64,000 nucleotides of DNA from Jejubacter calystegiae (GTDB lineage: Bacteria; Pseudomonadota; Gammaproteobacteria; Enterobacterales; Enterobacteriaceae): positions 5,118,801 to 5,182,800 of the forward strand of contig NZ_CP040428.1 of assembly GCF_005671395.1 (NCBI RefSeq), given 5' to 3'. Of this stretch, positions 1-8,540 are shown in pieces. A model generated the notes under the pieces. That model searched no databases. It was not told the origin of the DNA and saw only the letters and a program-made list of their open reading frames with translations. Position 1 is the stretch's first letter; each line of letters opens with the position of its first letter. Position numbers and translations under genes: made by a program.

Positions 1-1
1 C

Positions 2-424
2 ACTTACAAAAACCGGGGGAGTTGTGGGAAACATCCGGGAGATGGGCCAATTCCAGAAGGGCGATACTGGATAGTTGCACGTGGCAGCGGTGGGCCGGTA
101 TCAAAAATAATTGCTTTTTTTAAAGATACTTACAACAAATACCATAGCGGCGCAGAATTCGCTCGCTCTGAATGGTTCGCTCTTTATCCCAATGACTGGA
201 ACATAGACGATGCTACATGGATCGAAGGGGTTAAACGCGAGCATTTTAGATTGCACCCTGGTGTCCTATCTGACGGGTGTATAACTCTTGTTAGCAATTC
301 CGATTTTCGCACGCTACGCAATGCGCTACTGGCAACATCACAAATTCGCGTGCCATGCATGAAAGACCTAATGGCGTATGGCATGATCGAGGTTATCAAT
401 AATGGTTACAACACTTGCTCGTAA
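2..424 (+). CDS. Tlde1-type (DUF2778) L,D-transpeptidase-like toxin, 5' end cut by the window
   Basis: The frame is open from base 2 to a TAA at 422-424 (140 residues); its start lies before the window. It reads like the DUF2778/Tlde1 family, type VI secreted enzymes that attack or alter peptidoglycan in the target periplasm. Visible marks are an early IPEGRYWIV segment, a FALYPNDWNIDD segment, and the catalytic-type block FRLHP followed by LSDGCITL, with His at 253-255 and Cys at 278-280. The Ser-x-Gly-Cys signature is that of L,D-transpeptidase folds. A small membrane-protein gene overlaps its 3' end, the usual effector-immunity layout, and an hcp gene lies close by in convergent orientation. 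Family assignment is strong by motif. Delivery by a T6SS is inferred from the neighbours, since no T6SS core genes are in the window. Confidence 0.8.
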   Translation, partial: TYKNRGSCGKHPGDGPIPEGRYWIVARGSGGPVSKIIAFFKDTYNKYHSGAEFARSEWFALYPNDWNIDDATWIEGVKREHFRLHPGVLSDGCITLVSNSDFRTLRNALLATSQIRVPCMKDLMAYGMIEVINNGYNTCS

Positions 425-659
425 GTTATCTAAAATTCTCTGGTTTGCCGCGTTGTTCTATCTCGGTTTACGTCTTATCGATCCGGCAAAATTTATCAGT
501 CTCCACACGACACAGCGTTTTGCACTATGGGCTGAGGGGAGTGTGAGTCAGGAGAACTTTGATGATTTATGGGTGCTGGCATGGGTTGTTTGCTCGTTCT
601 TATTCGCCACCGTGGGGTATCTGGCCTTGATGTGGACCATTCGAAAAGTGCGCCGGTGA
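402..659 (+). CDS. Small membrane protein, probable Tldi1-type immunity protein
   Basis: An 85-residue protein whose ATG lies 23 bases inside the toxin gene, so the two are probably translationally coupled. A GAGG at about 388-391 could serve as ribosome binding site. Two hydrophobic segments are visible: residues about 10-27 (starting ILWFAALFYLGLRL) and about 57-80 (starting LWVLAWVVCSFLF). It ends in a basic RKVRR tail, which suggests a cytoplasmic C terminus. Inner-membrane proteins of this type act as immunity partners of periplasm-acting DUF2778 effectors. The role is inferred mainly from position; the sequence itself shows only a small two-pass membrane protein. Confidence 0.6.
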   Translation: MVTTLARKLSKILWFAALFYLGLRLIDPAKFISLHTTQRFALWAEGSVSQENFDDLWVLAWVVCSFLFATVGYLALMWTIRKVRR

Positions 660-673
660 CGGCGCATTTATTC

Positions 674-1162
674 TTAAGCTGTTTTTCGCTCATTCCATGC
701 GTCGGCAAACTTGACGTTGCCATCAACATAGTGCCAGGTGATTTTTTCGTAGTTTAGGCTAACGTGCTCGACGTGATTGATCTGCGAGCTGGATAGCTTC
801 GTATTCGGAATAGAAGTAGTAACGCTAGTTACCTTCACATTTTCCAGCGTGATGATGTAATAGCATTGCTCCTGACCTGAATAATTAATTTTATAGAAGC
901 GGATCTCTGCACTCTTCAGAGCCTGTCCGGTAGCTGCGGCACGGTTGAGATACGGCGAAGAACTATCGATTTATTTTTCTAGCATCATTGTTGAATGTTG
1001 GCGTGTACCAGTGATTTTACCGCTCGCGCCATCAACTGGCAGAGTCAATCCGTGAGATAGTCCGATAATCTCTATGCTACCATCACGATCCTGAACATCT
1101 ACAGATCCTTTAATGTCTGCGCCGCCGTCGTCCTTGAGCCACATATAAGCAGGAATTGGCAT
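674..1162 (-). pseudogene. hcp: hcp (T6SS tube protein) with an in-frame stop at codon 64
   Basis: Reading from ATG 1162 the protein begins MPIPAYMWLKDDGGADIKGS, the standard start of enterobacterial Hcp, the hexameric ring protein that forms the type VI secretion tube and is itself secreted. Codon 64 is TAA. In the same frame translation continues as IDSSSPYLNRAA and runs to a normal end near WNERKTA at 674, for 163 codons including the final stop, close to the usual Hcp length. In relatives the position holds KEIDSSSPYL, so a GAA-to-TAA change explains the break. There is no frameshift and no other stop. A good ribosome binding site (AAGGAAAA) precedes the ATG. This is either a recent pseudogene or a base-call error; a functional product would need stop-codon readthrough. 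Confidence 0.9.
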
Positions 1163-1468
1163 TTTTCCTTTTTCCTCATGTTGTTAGTTAATCTACATAA
1201 AAACTATAGACTTTATGGATTGGCGAGTAAACGTTCAAAAATTTGCAGTCAGCCTAATTAAATGGAATTTATCTGGTCAGGCGCAATTTTTACGGCTGTC
1301 GCATTAAGCCTTACTGCCGCCAATTATCTGTTTTAAGTGTTACATTATTTTCAGTAGCCAAAATCAAACCTTCTTCCATAAAACCCGCACCAGCCAAGGC
1401 TTTGCGGGTTTTTCTTTGCCTGCCTTCCAGATTGCCGCCCATCGATAACAGCACCACCTGCTCCCCAG
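1163..1468. other. Gene-free stretch upstream of hcp
   Basis: This AT-rich segment must hold the hcp promoter on the minus strand, though I cannot place a convincing -35/-10 pair. Apart from the hairpin at 1380-1413 and a 14-codon reading frame near 1261 that I do not believe, I see no gene. Confidence 0.5.
1380..1413. terminator. Hairpin with T tract
   Basis: AAACCCGC at 1381-1388 pairs with GCGGGTTT at 1404-1411, and an inner AGCC/GGCT stem tightens the loop. It is followed by a T-rich run, so it would terminate plus-strand transcription. It sits just before the portal protein remnant and may be part of the same phage debris. Confidence 0.6.
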
Positions 1469-1884
1469 GTGATGGGCACCACCAGGAACCAGGAGGACGT
1501 GGACAACATCCGCAAGGCGATGAAAAGCGCCAAAGGCCCAGGCAACTTCCGCAACCTGTTTATGTACAGCCCGAACGGCAAGAAGGACAGCATCCAGATC
1601 ATTCCGCTGTCCGAGGTGGCGGCAAAGGACGAGTTTCTGAACATCAAGAACGTGAGCCGCGACGATATGATGGCGGCTCACCACGTTCCGCCGCAGATGA
1701 TGGGGATTATGCCAAGTAATGTTGGGGGTTTGGGGATGTGGAAAAGGCTAGTCGGGTGTTTGTCCTCAACGAGCTGATGCCGCTACAGAAGCAACTGCAA
1801 GAGCTGAATAAGTGGCTGGGTGAAGATGTGATCAGATTCGAGCCGTATGTACTGGAACCGGTGGAAGATAAACGTAACGATTAA
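1469..1884 (+). pseudogene. P2-type phage portal protein remnant (gpQ-like)
   Basis: The first part translates as a C-terminal piece of the P2 gpQ/PBSX portal family, with recognisable blocks SAKGPGNFRNLFMYSP, KKDSIQIIPLSEVA, FLNIKNVSRDD and HHVPPQMMGIMP. Near 1727-1735 one base seems to be missing: the expected GGFGDVEKA appears only after a shift to the next frame, which then continues as VFVLNELMPLQKQL, LNKWLGEDVIRFEPY and stops at 1882-1884. The N-terminal two thirds are absent. In an active phage this protein forms the dodecameric DNA entry vertex. No other head or tail genes flank it, so this is residue of a decayed prophage. Confidence 0.85.
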
Positions 1885-1960
1885 CCTGCTTCACCAACAG
1901 CCAAATCCCCCACCACACCGCCCCTGCAGCATTCTGTCGGGGCGCCCTTTTCCCCTTTGC

Positions 1961-2278
1961 TTATTGACAAATTTCATTTAATTTATGGGAAGCCCTTGAT
2001 TTAATCATTTCCAGCCAACTTTGCGCAGTGAATCCCCAAAGAGTAGGGTCAAAGTCAAAACTATAGCGTTTTATAAAAACACTATATCCATCGGCCTGCT
2101 CTTCAAGCTCCTTAATATCATCCAATAATAACTCAAGATTTAATTTCTCTGAGTCATTGAAATAAGCTTCCAATAGCGCTTCCACATCGCCATTCTCATC
2201 AATAACCGTATAGTCCTGACCAAAATAAATAGTAATCAGGGTATCCAGTTCACGGGGTTTATTTAAGTTGGTATCCAT
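1961..2278 (-). CDS. CdiI-family immunity protein
   Basis: A 105-residue acidic protein encoded 5 bases after the RNase A-like toxin gene, in the same direction. The N-terminal LITIYFGQDYTVID segment, a run of acidic residues, and a later LLLDDIKELEE segment match the style of the CdiI immunity family found beside contact-dependent inhibition toxins. It lacks a signal peptide and membrane segments, as expected for a protein that binds a nuclease toxin in the cytoplasm. Family placement is by pattern; the immunity role rests on the tight toxin-immunity pairing. Confidence 0.72.
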   Translation of the reverse strand: MDTNLNKPRELDTLITIYFGQDYTVIDENGDVEALLEAYFNDSEKLNLELLLDDIKELEEQADGYSVFIKRYSFDFDPTLWGFTAQSWLEMIKSRASHKLNEICQ

Positions 2279-2283
2279 ATGTT

Positions 2284-3099
2284 TTATGGTGTCGGAAATG
2301 CAGTTAGTATGAAATAGGGTTTGCCATTATGGGTGACCGGTTTCAAAACCACTCTGACATTATAAGCCTTTTGCACTTCGGTACCTCCACGACTGATGTA
2401 AAGCCCTGTTGGCCTTGAAAATCGGTGCGTATAGGCATAAGAACGGTTAGGGATTGCAACCTTAAGCCACCCCTCTATCTGGGATTTTTTCACTGAAAGG
2501 ACTTCAGATATTAACAACTCTGCAGAAGTGTGACTGGTAAAAGTGCTGACATGCGGCATATTCTCAGATGACAAACGAGCCAAAAGAGCCTGCTTATCAA
2601 GTCCAACGTGGCGACTCAAAGTATGGCCTAAACGACTCCCTTCCTGATCCAATAATCTGATCCGTCCTGTATAAATCGCTCCCACACGGGCGGCCCCAGC
2701 GGCCCCAGCTAAAGCAAATGGCACGACTAAATCAACAGTCAGCCCGACGTTATACGCTGTAGCCTTATCGGCCCCCAACTTTTCAGCAGTCATCTCAGAA
2801 AGTTGAACCGTTGCAGTCCGGGCTGTTTGCCCGGTTAAAACTTGTTTAAAGGATGTTGAAATCGTATCCATACTGTGGGCACCGACTACAACACAACCAA
2901 CCTTAGATAGCATTGTGGGTTCCGGCACAACACACATTACGCCAGCGCCAAACATTTCAATGACTCCCCCAACAACATTCAGCCCCCCCCAAAGCCGATT
3001 GCTCAGACTTGAGCCTTCATCAATCGTTTGGCGTCGTAAAATAGCCGAGAGTTGCACGGGAGAGAGTACTATTTTCACACCATTATCAGATTCATTCAT
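2284..3099 (-). CDS. RNase A-like polymorphic toxin
   Basis: A 271-residue protein in two parts. Residues about 36-58 and 119-140 are hydrophobic and rich in Gly, Ala and Val, resembling the translocation regions of polymorphic toxins. From about residue 150 it reads like the bacterial CdiA-CT RNase A-like domain: GHTLSRHVG at 158-166 supplies two candidate catalytic histidines, STFTS at 185-189 a conserved Thr, then a Trp-Leu (QIEGWLK) and a closing YFILTAFPTP. Such toxins cleave RNA in the target cytoplasm. There is no PAAR, VgrG, Rhs or filamentous haemagglutinin segment, so it is a stand-alone toxin rather than a CdiA tail. The nearby hcp suggests T6SS cargo, but this is inference. The immunity gene follows directly. 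Confidence 0.75.
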   Translation of the reverse strand: MNESDNGVKIVLSPVQLSAILRRQTIDEGSSLSNRLWGGLNVVGGVIEMFGAGVMCVVPEPTMLSKVGCVVVGAHSMDTISTSFKQVLTGQTARTATVQLSEMTAEKLGADKATAYNVGLTVDLVVPFALAGAAGAARVGAIYTGRIRLLDQEGSRLGHTLSRHVGLDKQALLARLSSENMPHVSTFTSHTSAELLISEVLSVKKSQIEGWLKVAIPNRSYAYTHRFSRPTGLYISRGGTEVQKAYNVRVVLKPVTHNGKPYFILTAFPTP

Positions 3100-3557
3100 A
3101 TCTATATTAACGTTTAGCCCTGATAAATGATTATTCGACCACTAATTTAACATACACCCAACAAAACCGAAGTTCAACAGGTCAGAAAGCAACCAAGCTC
3201 ATACGAACAAACCTCGTGTGCGCGCTCGTATCCCCGCCACGCCAGCCCGCTTTGTGTAGTGGTTTTCATGCACCTGCATGATATAAGCAAAAGCCCGCCA
3301 TTCCTGGCGGGCCTCAGCAAAAACGATCCTCAAACGATCATGCGGATTCATGCAGCATAGGTATTCATCATTGAGAACAGCTTTGGCTTGCTCCTAGACT
3401 CGCAACTCCCGAGCCTGGCTGCACGTAATGTGTCAGGGATTAACAAGCGTCACTAAATATTAATTCTCAGGAAGTAGGCTAACTATGACTGACGACATTG
3501 CAGCTTATTGATTTTTGTAGTATTGAAATCATTTTAGAATATTGAGAAAAACAAGCA
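3100..3557. other. Gene-free stretch between toxin and AIPR gene, with hairpin
   Basis: No convincing gene. A strong hairpin lies at 3293-3312 (GCCCGCCA, loop TTCC, TGGCGGGC), preceded by a CATGCA/TGCATG palindrome near 3268-3280. Such repeats are reminiscent of the cos-side region next to the portal gene in P2-like phages, which would fit the portal remnant nearby, but I cannot confirm this from memory. Promoters for the toxin (minus) and the AIPR gene (plus) should also be here. Confidence 0.4.
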
Positions 3558-5342
3558 ATGACGATTGTTACTGACATACCTCAAAATGCTAATAGCATAC
3601 CAGCCTCTGCTACCGCAGGTGTTCAAGCTCGCCGAATAGGGCAAAAACTTCTCGAACGGTTCGAAGCACACATTGATCCCCGAGAATGCGCGGTAGGAAG
3701 CAGCCAGTATAATGAGAAAATGACAAGCCGGGCGATAGCTGCTTTCGCAATTCAATGCTATGGCGTGACTGATGATATTGAAGCTGGTAATGCTGTATGC
3801 GATAGTTCGAGTGATGGCGGAATTGACGCAATATATGTATCTCATGTAGAAAAAAAAGTTATTTGTGTTCAAGCAAAATATAACCAAAGTGGAAATGGCA
3901 CATGGTCATTAAATGATTTTCTTAGATTCAAAGATGCTTGTTCATATTTACAGAGAGAGGAATATCATCGCTTTGATGAACGTGTTTCTTCAATTTCTCA
4001 AGATATAGCTGCAGCTCTGGATTCAATAGACTATAAATTTTATTTTGTTATGGCACACACAGGTAAAACCGGTGCAGCAAATCAAATATTAGCTGACATG
4101 CAGACATGGCAGTCTGAGTTAAATGATGATGCGTGTGTAAACACCTCAACGATGCCCTCATCAGATTATCCGTTCCAAGTACATCTATTTTCAGCTGAGG
4201 ATATTTCAAGTGCGATCCAAGGGCAATCCCTCTCTGCCATCAATCTTGAAGATGTTGAAATGATGGAGTATGGGAAAGTATCAGAGCCATATAATGCATA
4301 CTTCGGAGTGGTTACTGGAGAACAGGTTTCTGAATGGTGGTCTACACACGGAACACAACTTTTCTCCAAAAACATCAGAAACATACTTGGGCAAACTGAT
4401 GTTAATGACTCAATTAAGAAAACCGTACTAGATGAACCAAGCAACTTTTGGTTCTATAATAATGGAATCACTGTATTAGTAAGGGAAGCGAATGCACATA
4501 GGAGAAATACATCTGACAATGCTCGGGGCCTCTTTACCTTTCATAACATAAGTATTATTAATGGGGCACAAACAGTAAGTTCTATTGGTCTGATTGGTAA
4601 GCAGCACAATTTGTCTGATGACTATTTGCGGAACATTAAATTGCAGGCTCGATTTATTGTTACAGACGATAACGATCTAGTTAAAAATATAACACGTGCT
4701 AATAATCATCAAAATAGAGTGTTAGGTCGAGACTTTGCCTCACAAGAGCATGAACAGGTCAGGCTTAATAAAGACCTTATTGTTGAAGGTTATATATACC
4801 AATTACTACGCACCAATGAGACTCAAGTTACAACAGAGAAAACAATAACAATAGATGAAGCCCTAAATGCTTTAGTTTGTGCAAACGGAACACCAAGTGC
4901 AGTTGTCACATTAAAATCACAGCGCGGTAAATTCTTTGAGAACCTAGAGGGTTCATTATATCGTTCAACATTCAACTCTACAGTCTCGGGAGTAACAGTA
5001 ATTAACGCAGTAAATTTCAACAGGATTATCGAAAGAAAAATACATGAGAAGCTTTCAACTATTAATCGGCAGCGCGATAAAAAACTCTACGGAATACTAA
5101 CGCACGGAAATAGATATATTTCGGCTATGATGTTTAAACTTGACCCGTCGTGGAAAGCAAGAACAATTGCTTCCTATGACGATGACGCTTTACATTTAAA
5201 ATTCAATACATTAACAAGCTCTACAGAGCGCTATCTAACTCAAAATCATGACGGTGCTTATCTCGCTCGATTGTTTACTAATGTTGAAAAAACAACGGCA
5301 GCCATGAGTTATATTCAACAAAGGCACTCAATCAATCAGTAA
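3558..5342 (+). CDS. AIPR-family protein with PD-(D/E)XK-like N terminus, phage-defence candidate
   Basis: A 594-residue, AT-rich gene unlike the surrounding core genes. Residues about 86-107 read SDGGIDAIY followed by VICVQAKY, the D...QxK pattern of PD-(D/E)XK nuclease-like folds, with Asp90, Gln105 and Lys107 as candidate catalytic residues. The centre carries the AIPR hallmarks FWFYNNGITVL (297-307) and IINGAQT (about 334-340), followed by the ITRANNHQNRV segment. The AIPR family is named for abortive-infection phage resistance and occurs in defence islands. No methylase, helicase or second defence gene adjoins it: it stands alone between a toxin pair and an insertion sequence, so it may act as a single-gene system or be what remains of a larger one. 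The start is chosen as the first ATG; its ribosome binding site (GAGAAAA) is weak. Confidence 0.85.
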   Translation: MTIVTDIPQNANSIPASATAGVQARRIGQKLLERFEAHIDPRECAVGSSQYNEKMTSRAIAAFAIQCYGVTDDIEAGNAVCDSSSDGGIDAIYVSHVEKKVICVQAKYNQSGNGTWSLNDFLRFKDACSYLQREEYHRFDERVSSISQDIAAALDSIDYKFYFVMAHTGKTGAANQILADMQTWQSELNDDACVNTSTMPSSDYPFQVHLFSAEDISSAIQGQSLSAINLEDVEMMEYGKVSEPYNAYFGVVTGEQVSEWWSTHGTQLFSKNIRNILGQTDVNDSIKKTVLDEPSNFWFYNNGITVLVREANAHRRNTSDNARGLFTFHNISIINGAQTVSSIGLIGKQHNLSDDYLRNIKLQARFIVTDDNDLVKNITRANNHQNRVLGRDFASQEHEQVRLNKDLIVEGYIYQLLRTNETQVTTEKTITIDEALNALVCANGTPSAVVTLKSQRGKFFENLEGSLYRSTFNSTVSGVTVINAVNFNRIIERKIHEKLSTINRQRDKKLYGILTHGNRYISAMMFKLDPSWKARTIASYDDDALHLKFNTLTSSTERYLTQNHDGAYLARLFTNVEKTTAAMSYIQQRHSINQ

Positions 5343-5384
5343 GCTAAAATGATAAATGCGGTCAATATGTAAGCTAGCATTTAA

Positions 5385-5396
5385 TGGACTGACCCC
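5385..5396 (+). repeat. Left terminal inverted repeat of the IS3 element
   Basis: TGGACTGACCCC, the inverse of 8873-8884. Further inward, matches such as GTAGAC continue on both sides with mismatches, giving an imperfect repeat of about 24 bases. Confidence 0.85.
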
Positions 5397-5419
5397 ATGC
5401 CTGTAGACAGATTCTGTCC

Positions 5420-5868
5420 TCACGACGAGGCCTGTTCAAAGGCCTCCGGACTGACGCCGCCGGGGTGGCTGTGGCGCCGGGCCCGGTTGTAGAACACTTC
5501 AATGTAATCGAAGATATCCGCCCGGGCCAGCTCCCGGGTTTTGTATATTCTCTTCCTGATGCGTTCTTTTTTCAGTGAACTGAAGAACGATTCGGCCACC
5601 GCATTATCCTGGCAGTTGCCACGTCGGCTCATGCTCGGTGCCAGGTGGTTGGCCCGGCAGAAGCGCTGCCAGTCGTCACTGCCGTACTGACTACCTTGAT
5701 CGCTATGTACGATGACCTCGCCGTCCGGTTTTCGGCGCCAGACCGCCATCATCAGCGCGTCGAGCGCCAGTTCGCGCGAGAGAGTGGGTTTCATCGACCA
5801 GCCGACCACATTACGGGCAAAGAGATCGATAACCACCGCCAGATACAGCCAGCCCTGCCAGGTGCGGA
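5420..5868 (-). CDS. IS3 transposase OrfB, 3' exon
   Basis: C-terminal part of the DDE transposase. After splicing, TC at 5868-5867 completes the Ile codon begun in the upstream exon, giving DITY-IRTWQGWLYLAVVIDL in unbroken frame. The exon carries the second catalytic Asp in VHSDQGSQY and the Glu in NAVAESFFSSLKKE. The stop is at 5420. Joined exons give 271 codons counted from the GTG at 8502, so the spliced gene looks intact. Confidence 0.88.
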
Positions 5869-5919
5869 GTAGAGTAAGAGACAGGGCGTAGTCGGACTAT
5901 TTCCCTGCCTCTCCTCTCC

Positions 5920-5953
5920 GAACCGGACGTGCACCTTTCAGCGCATCCGGCTC
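5920..5953 (-). ncRNA. Group II intron domain V
   Basis: A 34-base hairpin beginning GAGCCGGATGCG and ending CGTCCGGTTC, with a GAAA tetraloop-type centre. This is the catalytic domain V consensus of bacterial group II introns. It lies directly after the stop codon of the intron protein. Confidence 0.9.
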
Positions 5954-5958
5954 TCCAT

Positions 5959-7482
5959 TTAAACGCTGGCGAACGCCATTGCTACTTCAGTGTAGCGCGA
6001 TGTATATGTGTTTCTGGTTTCCGTTCTCAGGTAAGGGTTACCTTCGGGCAGTCGCCAGCGAAACAGCTTCTTGCCTTGCCCCACCAATCGGTACAGCACT
6101 TCACCGCTGAGCTTGCCGTTATTGGTTTTACCAAATAAAACCCACGTTTTGCTCTGACCTGGCTTCGGCGATTTACACCACCACCTCATCAGGGATGCAA
6201 TACCGGTACGGTATTTACGGGCCAGCCAGTGAGCCAGCTTCCAGAACACGACACGATCGATATAACTGAAAACTTTGGCCTTAAAATCAACAAACTGGTA
6301 GAACGCTGCCCAGCCTTTAAGTTTCCGGTTGAGTTGTTCAGCCATATCGACTTTGCTTTCACTGTAATGCCCTGATAACAGTGCTGTCAGCGATGCGGCG
6401 AAGTTTCTGACTTTCTCCTTCGGGATCGTCGACACCACCCGCATATCACCGTAACGACTGCGTTTGCGGATGATCCTGTGACCCAGAAAGATAAAACCGT
6501 CGTTTACATGGGTGATTCTGGTCTTGTCCATGTTCAGCCTGAGTTTCAGGCTGTCTTCGAGCACGCACCGACACTCCTCTCTGATGGCCTCCGCCTGTGC
6601 TTTGGTGCCCTTGACGATAAGTACGAAGTCATCGGCATAGCGACAGTAAGCAACGGCAGGTTTCCATTGCCAGTTTTCCCTGACTGCAGTACTCCGGCCC
6701 CGCTGGATACTGTGATTCCAGTACCAGCGATCCTTTCTGGCTTTCCCGCTCAGGTAGCGTTTATGCAGGTACTGATCGAATTCATTGAGCATGATATTCG
6801 ACAATAACGGCGATATTACGCCGCCCTGCGGCACACCCTGACTGGCAGCCCGAAAAAGACCAACATCGATATGTCCTGCTTTGATTGTTTTCCACAGCAG
6901 GGCCATGAAACGTGCGTCACTGATCCTGCGACGTACGACTTTCATCAACAGTCGATGGTGCACAGAGTCAAAGTAGCTGGACAAGTCACCTTCAATCACC
7001 CAGCGCCCCCGGTTTTCCCCGCAGTCGGTGAGCTGTAATTTCACCGTGCGGATCGCGTGGTGGACACTGCGTTCAGGCCGGAAGCCATACGAGAGCGTAT
7101 GAAAATCACTCTCCCATATCGGCTCCATCGCCATCAGCATGGCCCGCTGAACAATACGATCCCGCAACGCGGGGATACCCAGTGGGCGCAGTTTGCCGTT
7201 GCTTTTAGGGATATAAACCCGTCGGGCAGGCAAGGGCTGGTAGTGGCCTGAGAGAAGTTCATCCCTGAGGATTTGCAGCTCAACAGCCAGTCTGGCCTCC
7301 AGCTTTGCTTTATTCACACCATCAATGCCGGGAGTATGTGACCCCTTTGATGAAAGTGTGATCCGCGCAGCTTCAGCCAGCCATTCTGGTTGTGTTATCA
7401 GACGGTGCAGCCGTTCAATCCGTCGGGACGGATCGGTGGCTGCCCATGTGGCAAGCTTGCGTTGCATTTCGCTGATTATCAA
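5959..7482 (-). CDS. ltrA: Group II intron reverse transcriptase/maturase (LtrA-like)
   Basis: A 507-residue intron-encoded protein. It helps the intron RNA fold and splice, and copies it into DNA after reverse splicing. Reverse transcriptase blocks are visible in order: TPGIDGVNKAKLE, YQPLPARRVYIPK, LRPLGIPALRDRIVQ, a GDLSSYFDSV block with the first catalytic Asp, QGVPQGGVISPLLSNI, and the YADD box in CRYADDFVLIV. These are followed by a maturase (X) region with RKLKGWAAFYQFVD and a basic C terminus. I see no HNH endonuclease motif after the maturase region. Length is normal for the family and no frameshift is seen. Confidence 0.95.
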   Translation of the reverse strand: MIISEMQRKLATWAATDPSRRIERLHRLITQPEWLAEAARITLSSKGSHTPGIDGVNKAKLEARLAVELQILRDELLSGHYQPLPARRVYIPKSNGKLRPLGIPALRDRIVQRAMLMAMEPIWESDFHTLSYGFRPERSVHHAIRTVKLQLTDCGENRGRWVIEGDLSSYFDSVHHRLLMKVVRRRISDARFMALLWKTIKAGHIDVGLFRAASQGVPQGGVISPLLSNIMLNEFDQYLHKRYLSGKARKDRWYWNHSIQRGRSTAVRENWQWKPAVAYCRYADDFVLIVKGTKAQAEAIREECRCVLEDSLKLRLNMDKTRITHVNDGFIFLGHRIIRKRSRYGDMRVVSTIPKEKVRNFAASLTALLSGHYSESKVDMAEQLNRKLKGWAAFYQFVDFKAKVFSYIDRVVFWKLAHWLARKYRTGIASLMRWWCKSPKPGQSKTWVLFGKTNNGKLSGEVLYRLVGQGKKLFRWRLPEGNPYLRTETRNTYTSRYTEVAMAFASV

Positions 7483-8138
7483 AGGTCTTCACCCCATTAG
7501 GTCAGTTAGTTCTCACCGCAAACACATTCAAACTGCTCCCCTTCGCCATGTAATGGGTTTTCCCCATCGCGGACTACTACGGAAGCTCCGCCAGCCAGCG
7601 CGTCATCGGAGCCATGCCTCCTTAACATCCGCCGCTGGCCTTCCCCGGTTCACCTGCCTGGACTCAGACATACTGAGGAGGCTGCCCGTCGCACTCTTTG
7701 TCCTTGCTTACCGCAAGTTGGCAGAAGTCAGCAGCGAGAGCGTGATGGGTGCTGCTTCCCCGGTGTTTCGCATACATGTCAAAACACCTTCGACCGGCAG
7801 TGCTTACGTATCACTGCCAGTTCCTCCTGCACGGCCTGTCAGATCACGTAGGCCATGGTGACGTTTTCAACCCACAGAGGCGGATTAACGGGTTCATGTT
7901 CTTCAGCCTTTCAGCACTTAACCTTGAGGATCATCTCGGCTTAGTGATCTCGCCTCAATCCGCGTTGTCAGCGGGTTACATCACCCTGCGGGCATGCCAC
8001 AGGTCACTGCCGCTCAGGTTCTCCACCGTCACACCCGGTGGGATTGTCGGGCTTCTCATCGTGAGTTGCCGGTTCAATATTCCAGACAGACTCGTGGTTC
8101 ATTTGGGCGTCCATGCCCGCCCTGAACTCCGGGCACAC

Positions 8139-8502
8139 TATAAGTAATATCGGTGACCCAGACCTGGTTGGCCCGGACAACGGTGAACTGCCGCTGCACG
8201 CGATTAGGAGCAACGATTGAAGGCCTGCCAGCGATACGACGTGGCGCTTTATAGCCGCGCACGGCTTTAATCCGGTTCAGTTGCATGATCCGACCCACCC
8301 GGTTTTTACCGCAGGTTTCCCCGATTTCGTTCAGATCGCCATGAACCCGCCGGTAACCGTATACGCCTCCGCTCAGGGAATATGAGTCGCGGATAAGCAT
8401 CAGCAGGCGCTGGTTATCTTTATCACGCGCCGAGACAGGGTTATGCAGCCACGCATAGAACCCGGCCCGGGCGACATTCAGTACCCGACACATCGTCATC
8501 AC
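8139..8502 (-). CDS. IS3 transposase OrfB, 5' exon
   Basis: N-terminal part of OrfB. In relatives OrfB is made by a -1 frameshift from OrfA, and this frame is open upstream of the GTG at 8502, reading KYRFINEHRTVWGV. The candidate slippery run is AAAAAG near the end of orfA. The exon ends in DITY, holding the first catalytic Asp, plus one base of the next codon. An unspliced transcript would read into the intron and stop shortly after. Confidence 0.88.
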
Positions 8503-8540
8503 ACCCCATACAGTGCGGTGCTCATTGATAAAGCGGTACT

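Larger units (their letters stand above)
5869..8138 (-). mobile_element. Group II intron inserted in IS3 orfB
   Basis: The intron begins GTGTGCCC at 8138 and ends in AC at 5869, matching the GUGYG...AY rule for group II introns. Removing it restores the transposase reading frame exactly. It contains a long structured 5' region (8138 to about 7480), a complete intron-encoded reverse transcriptase (7482-5959), a canonical 34-base domain V (5953-5920) and a short domain VI-like stem before the 3' end. All parts needed for a self-splicing, mobile intron are present by eye. Boundaries are inferred from exon reading-frame continuity and the intron consensus. Confidence 0.9.

Noticed and set aside
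671..1162. The in-frame stop in hcp as a selenocysteine or recoding site
   Set aside because: The codon is TAA, not TGA, and no structured recoding element is seen.
7325..8147. Plus-strand frames of 178 and 132 codons in the intron
   Set aside because: They run antisense to the structured group II intron RNA and have no ribosome binding site or family features.
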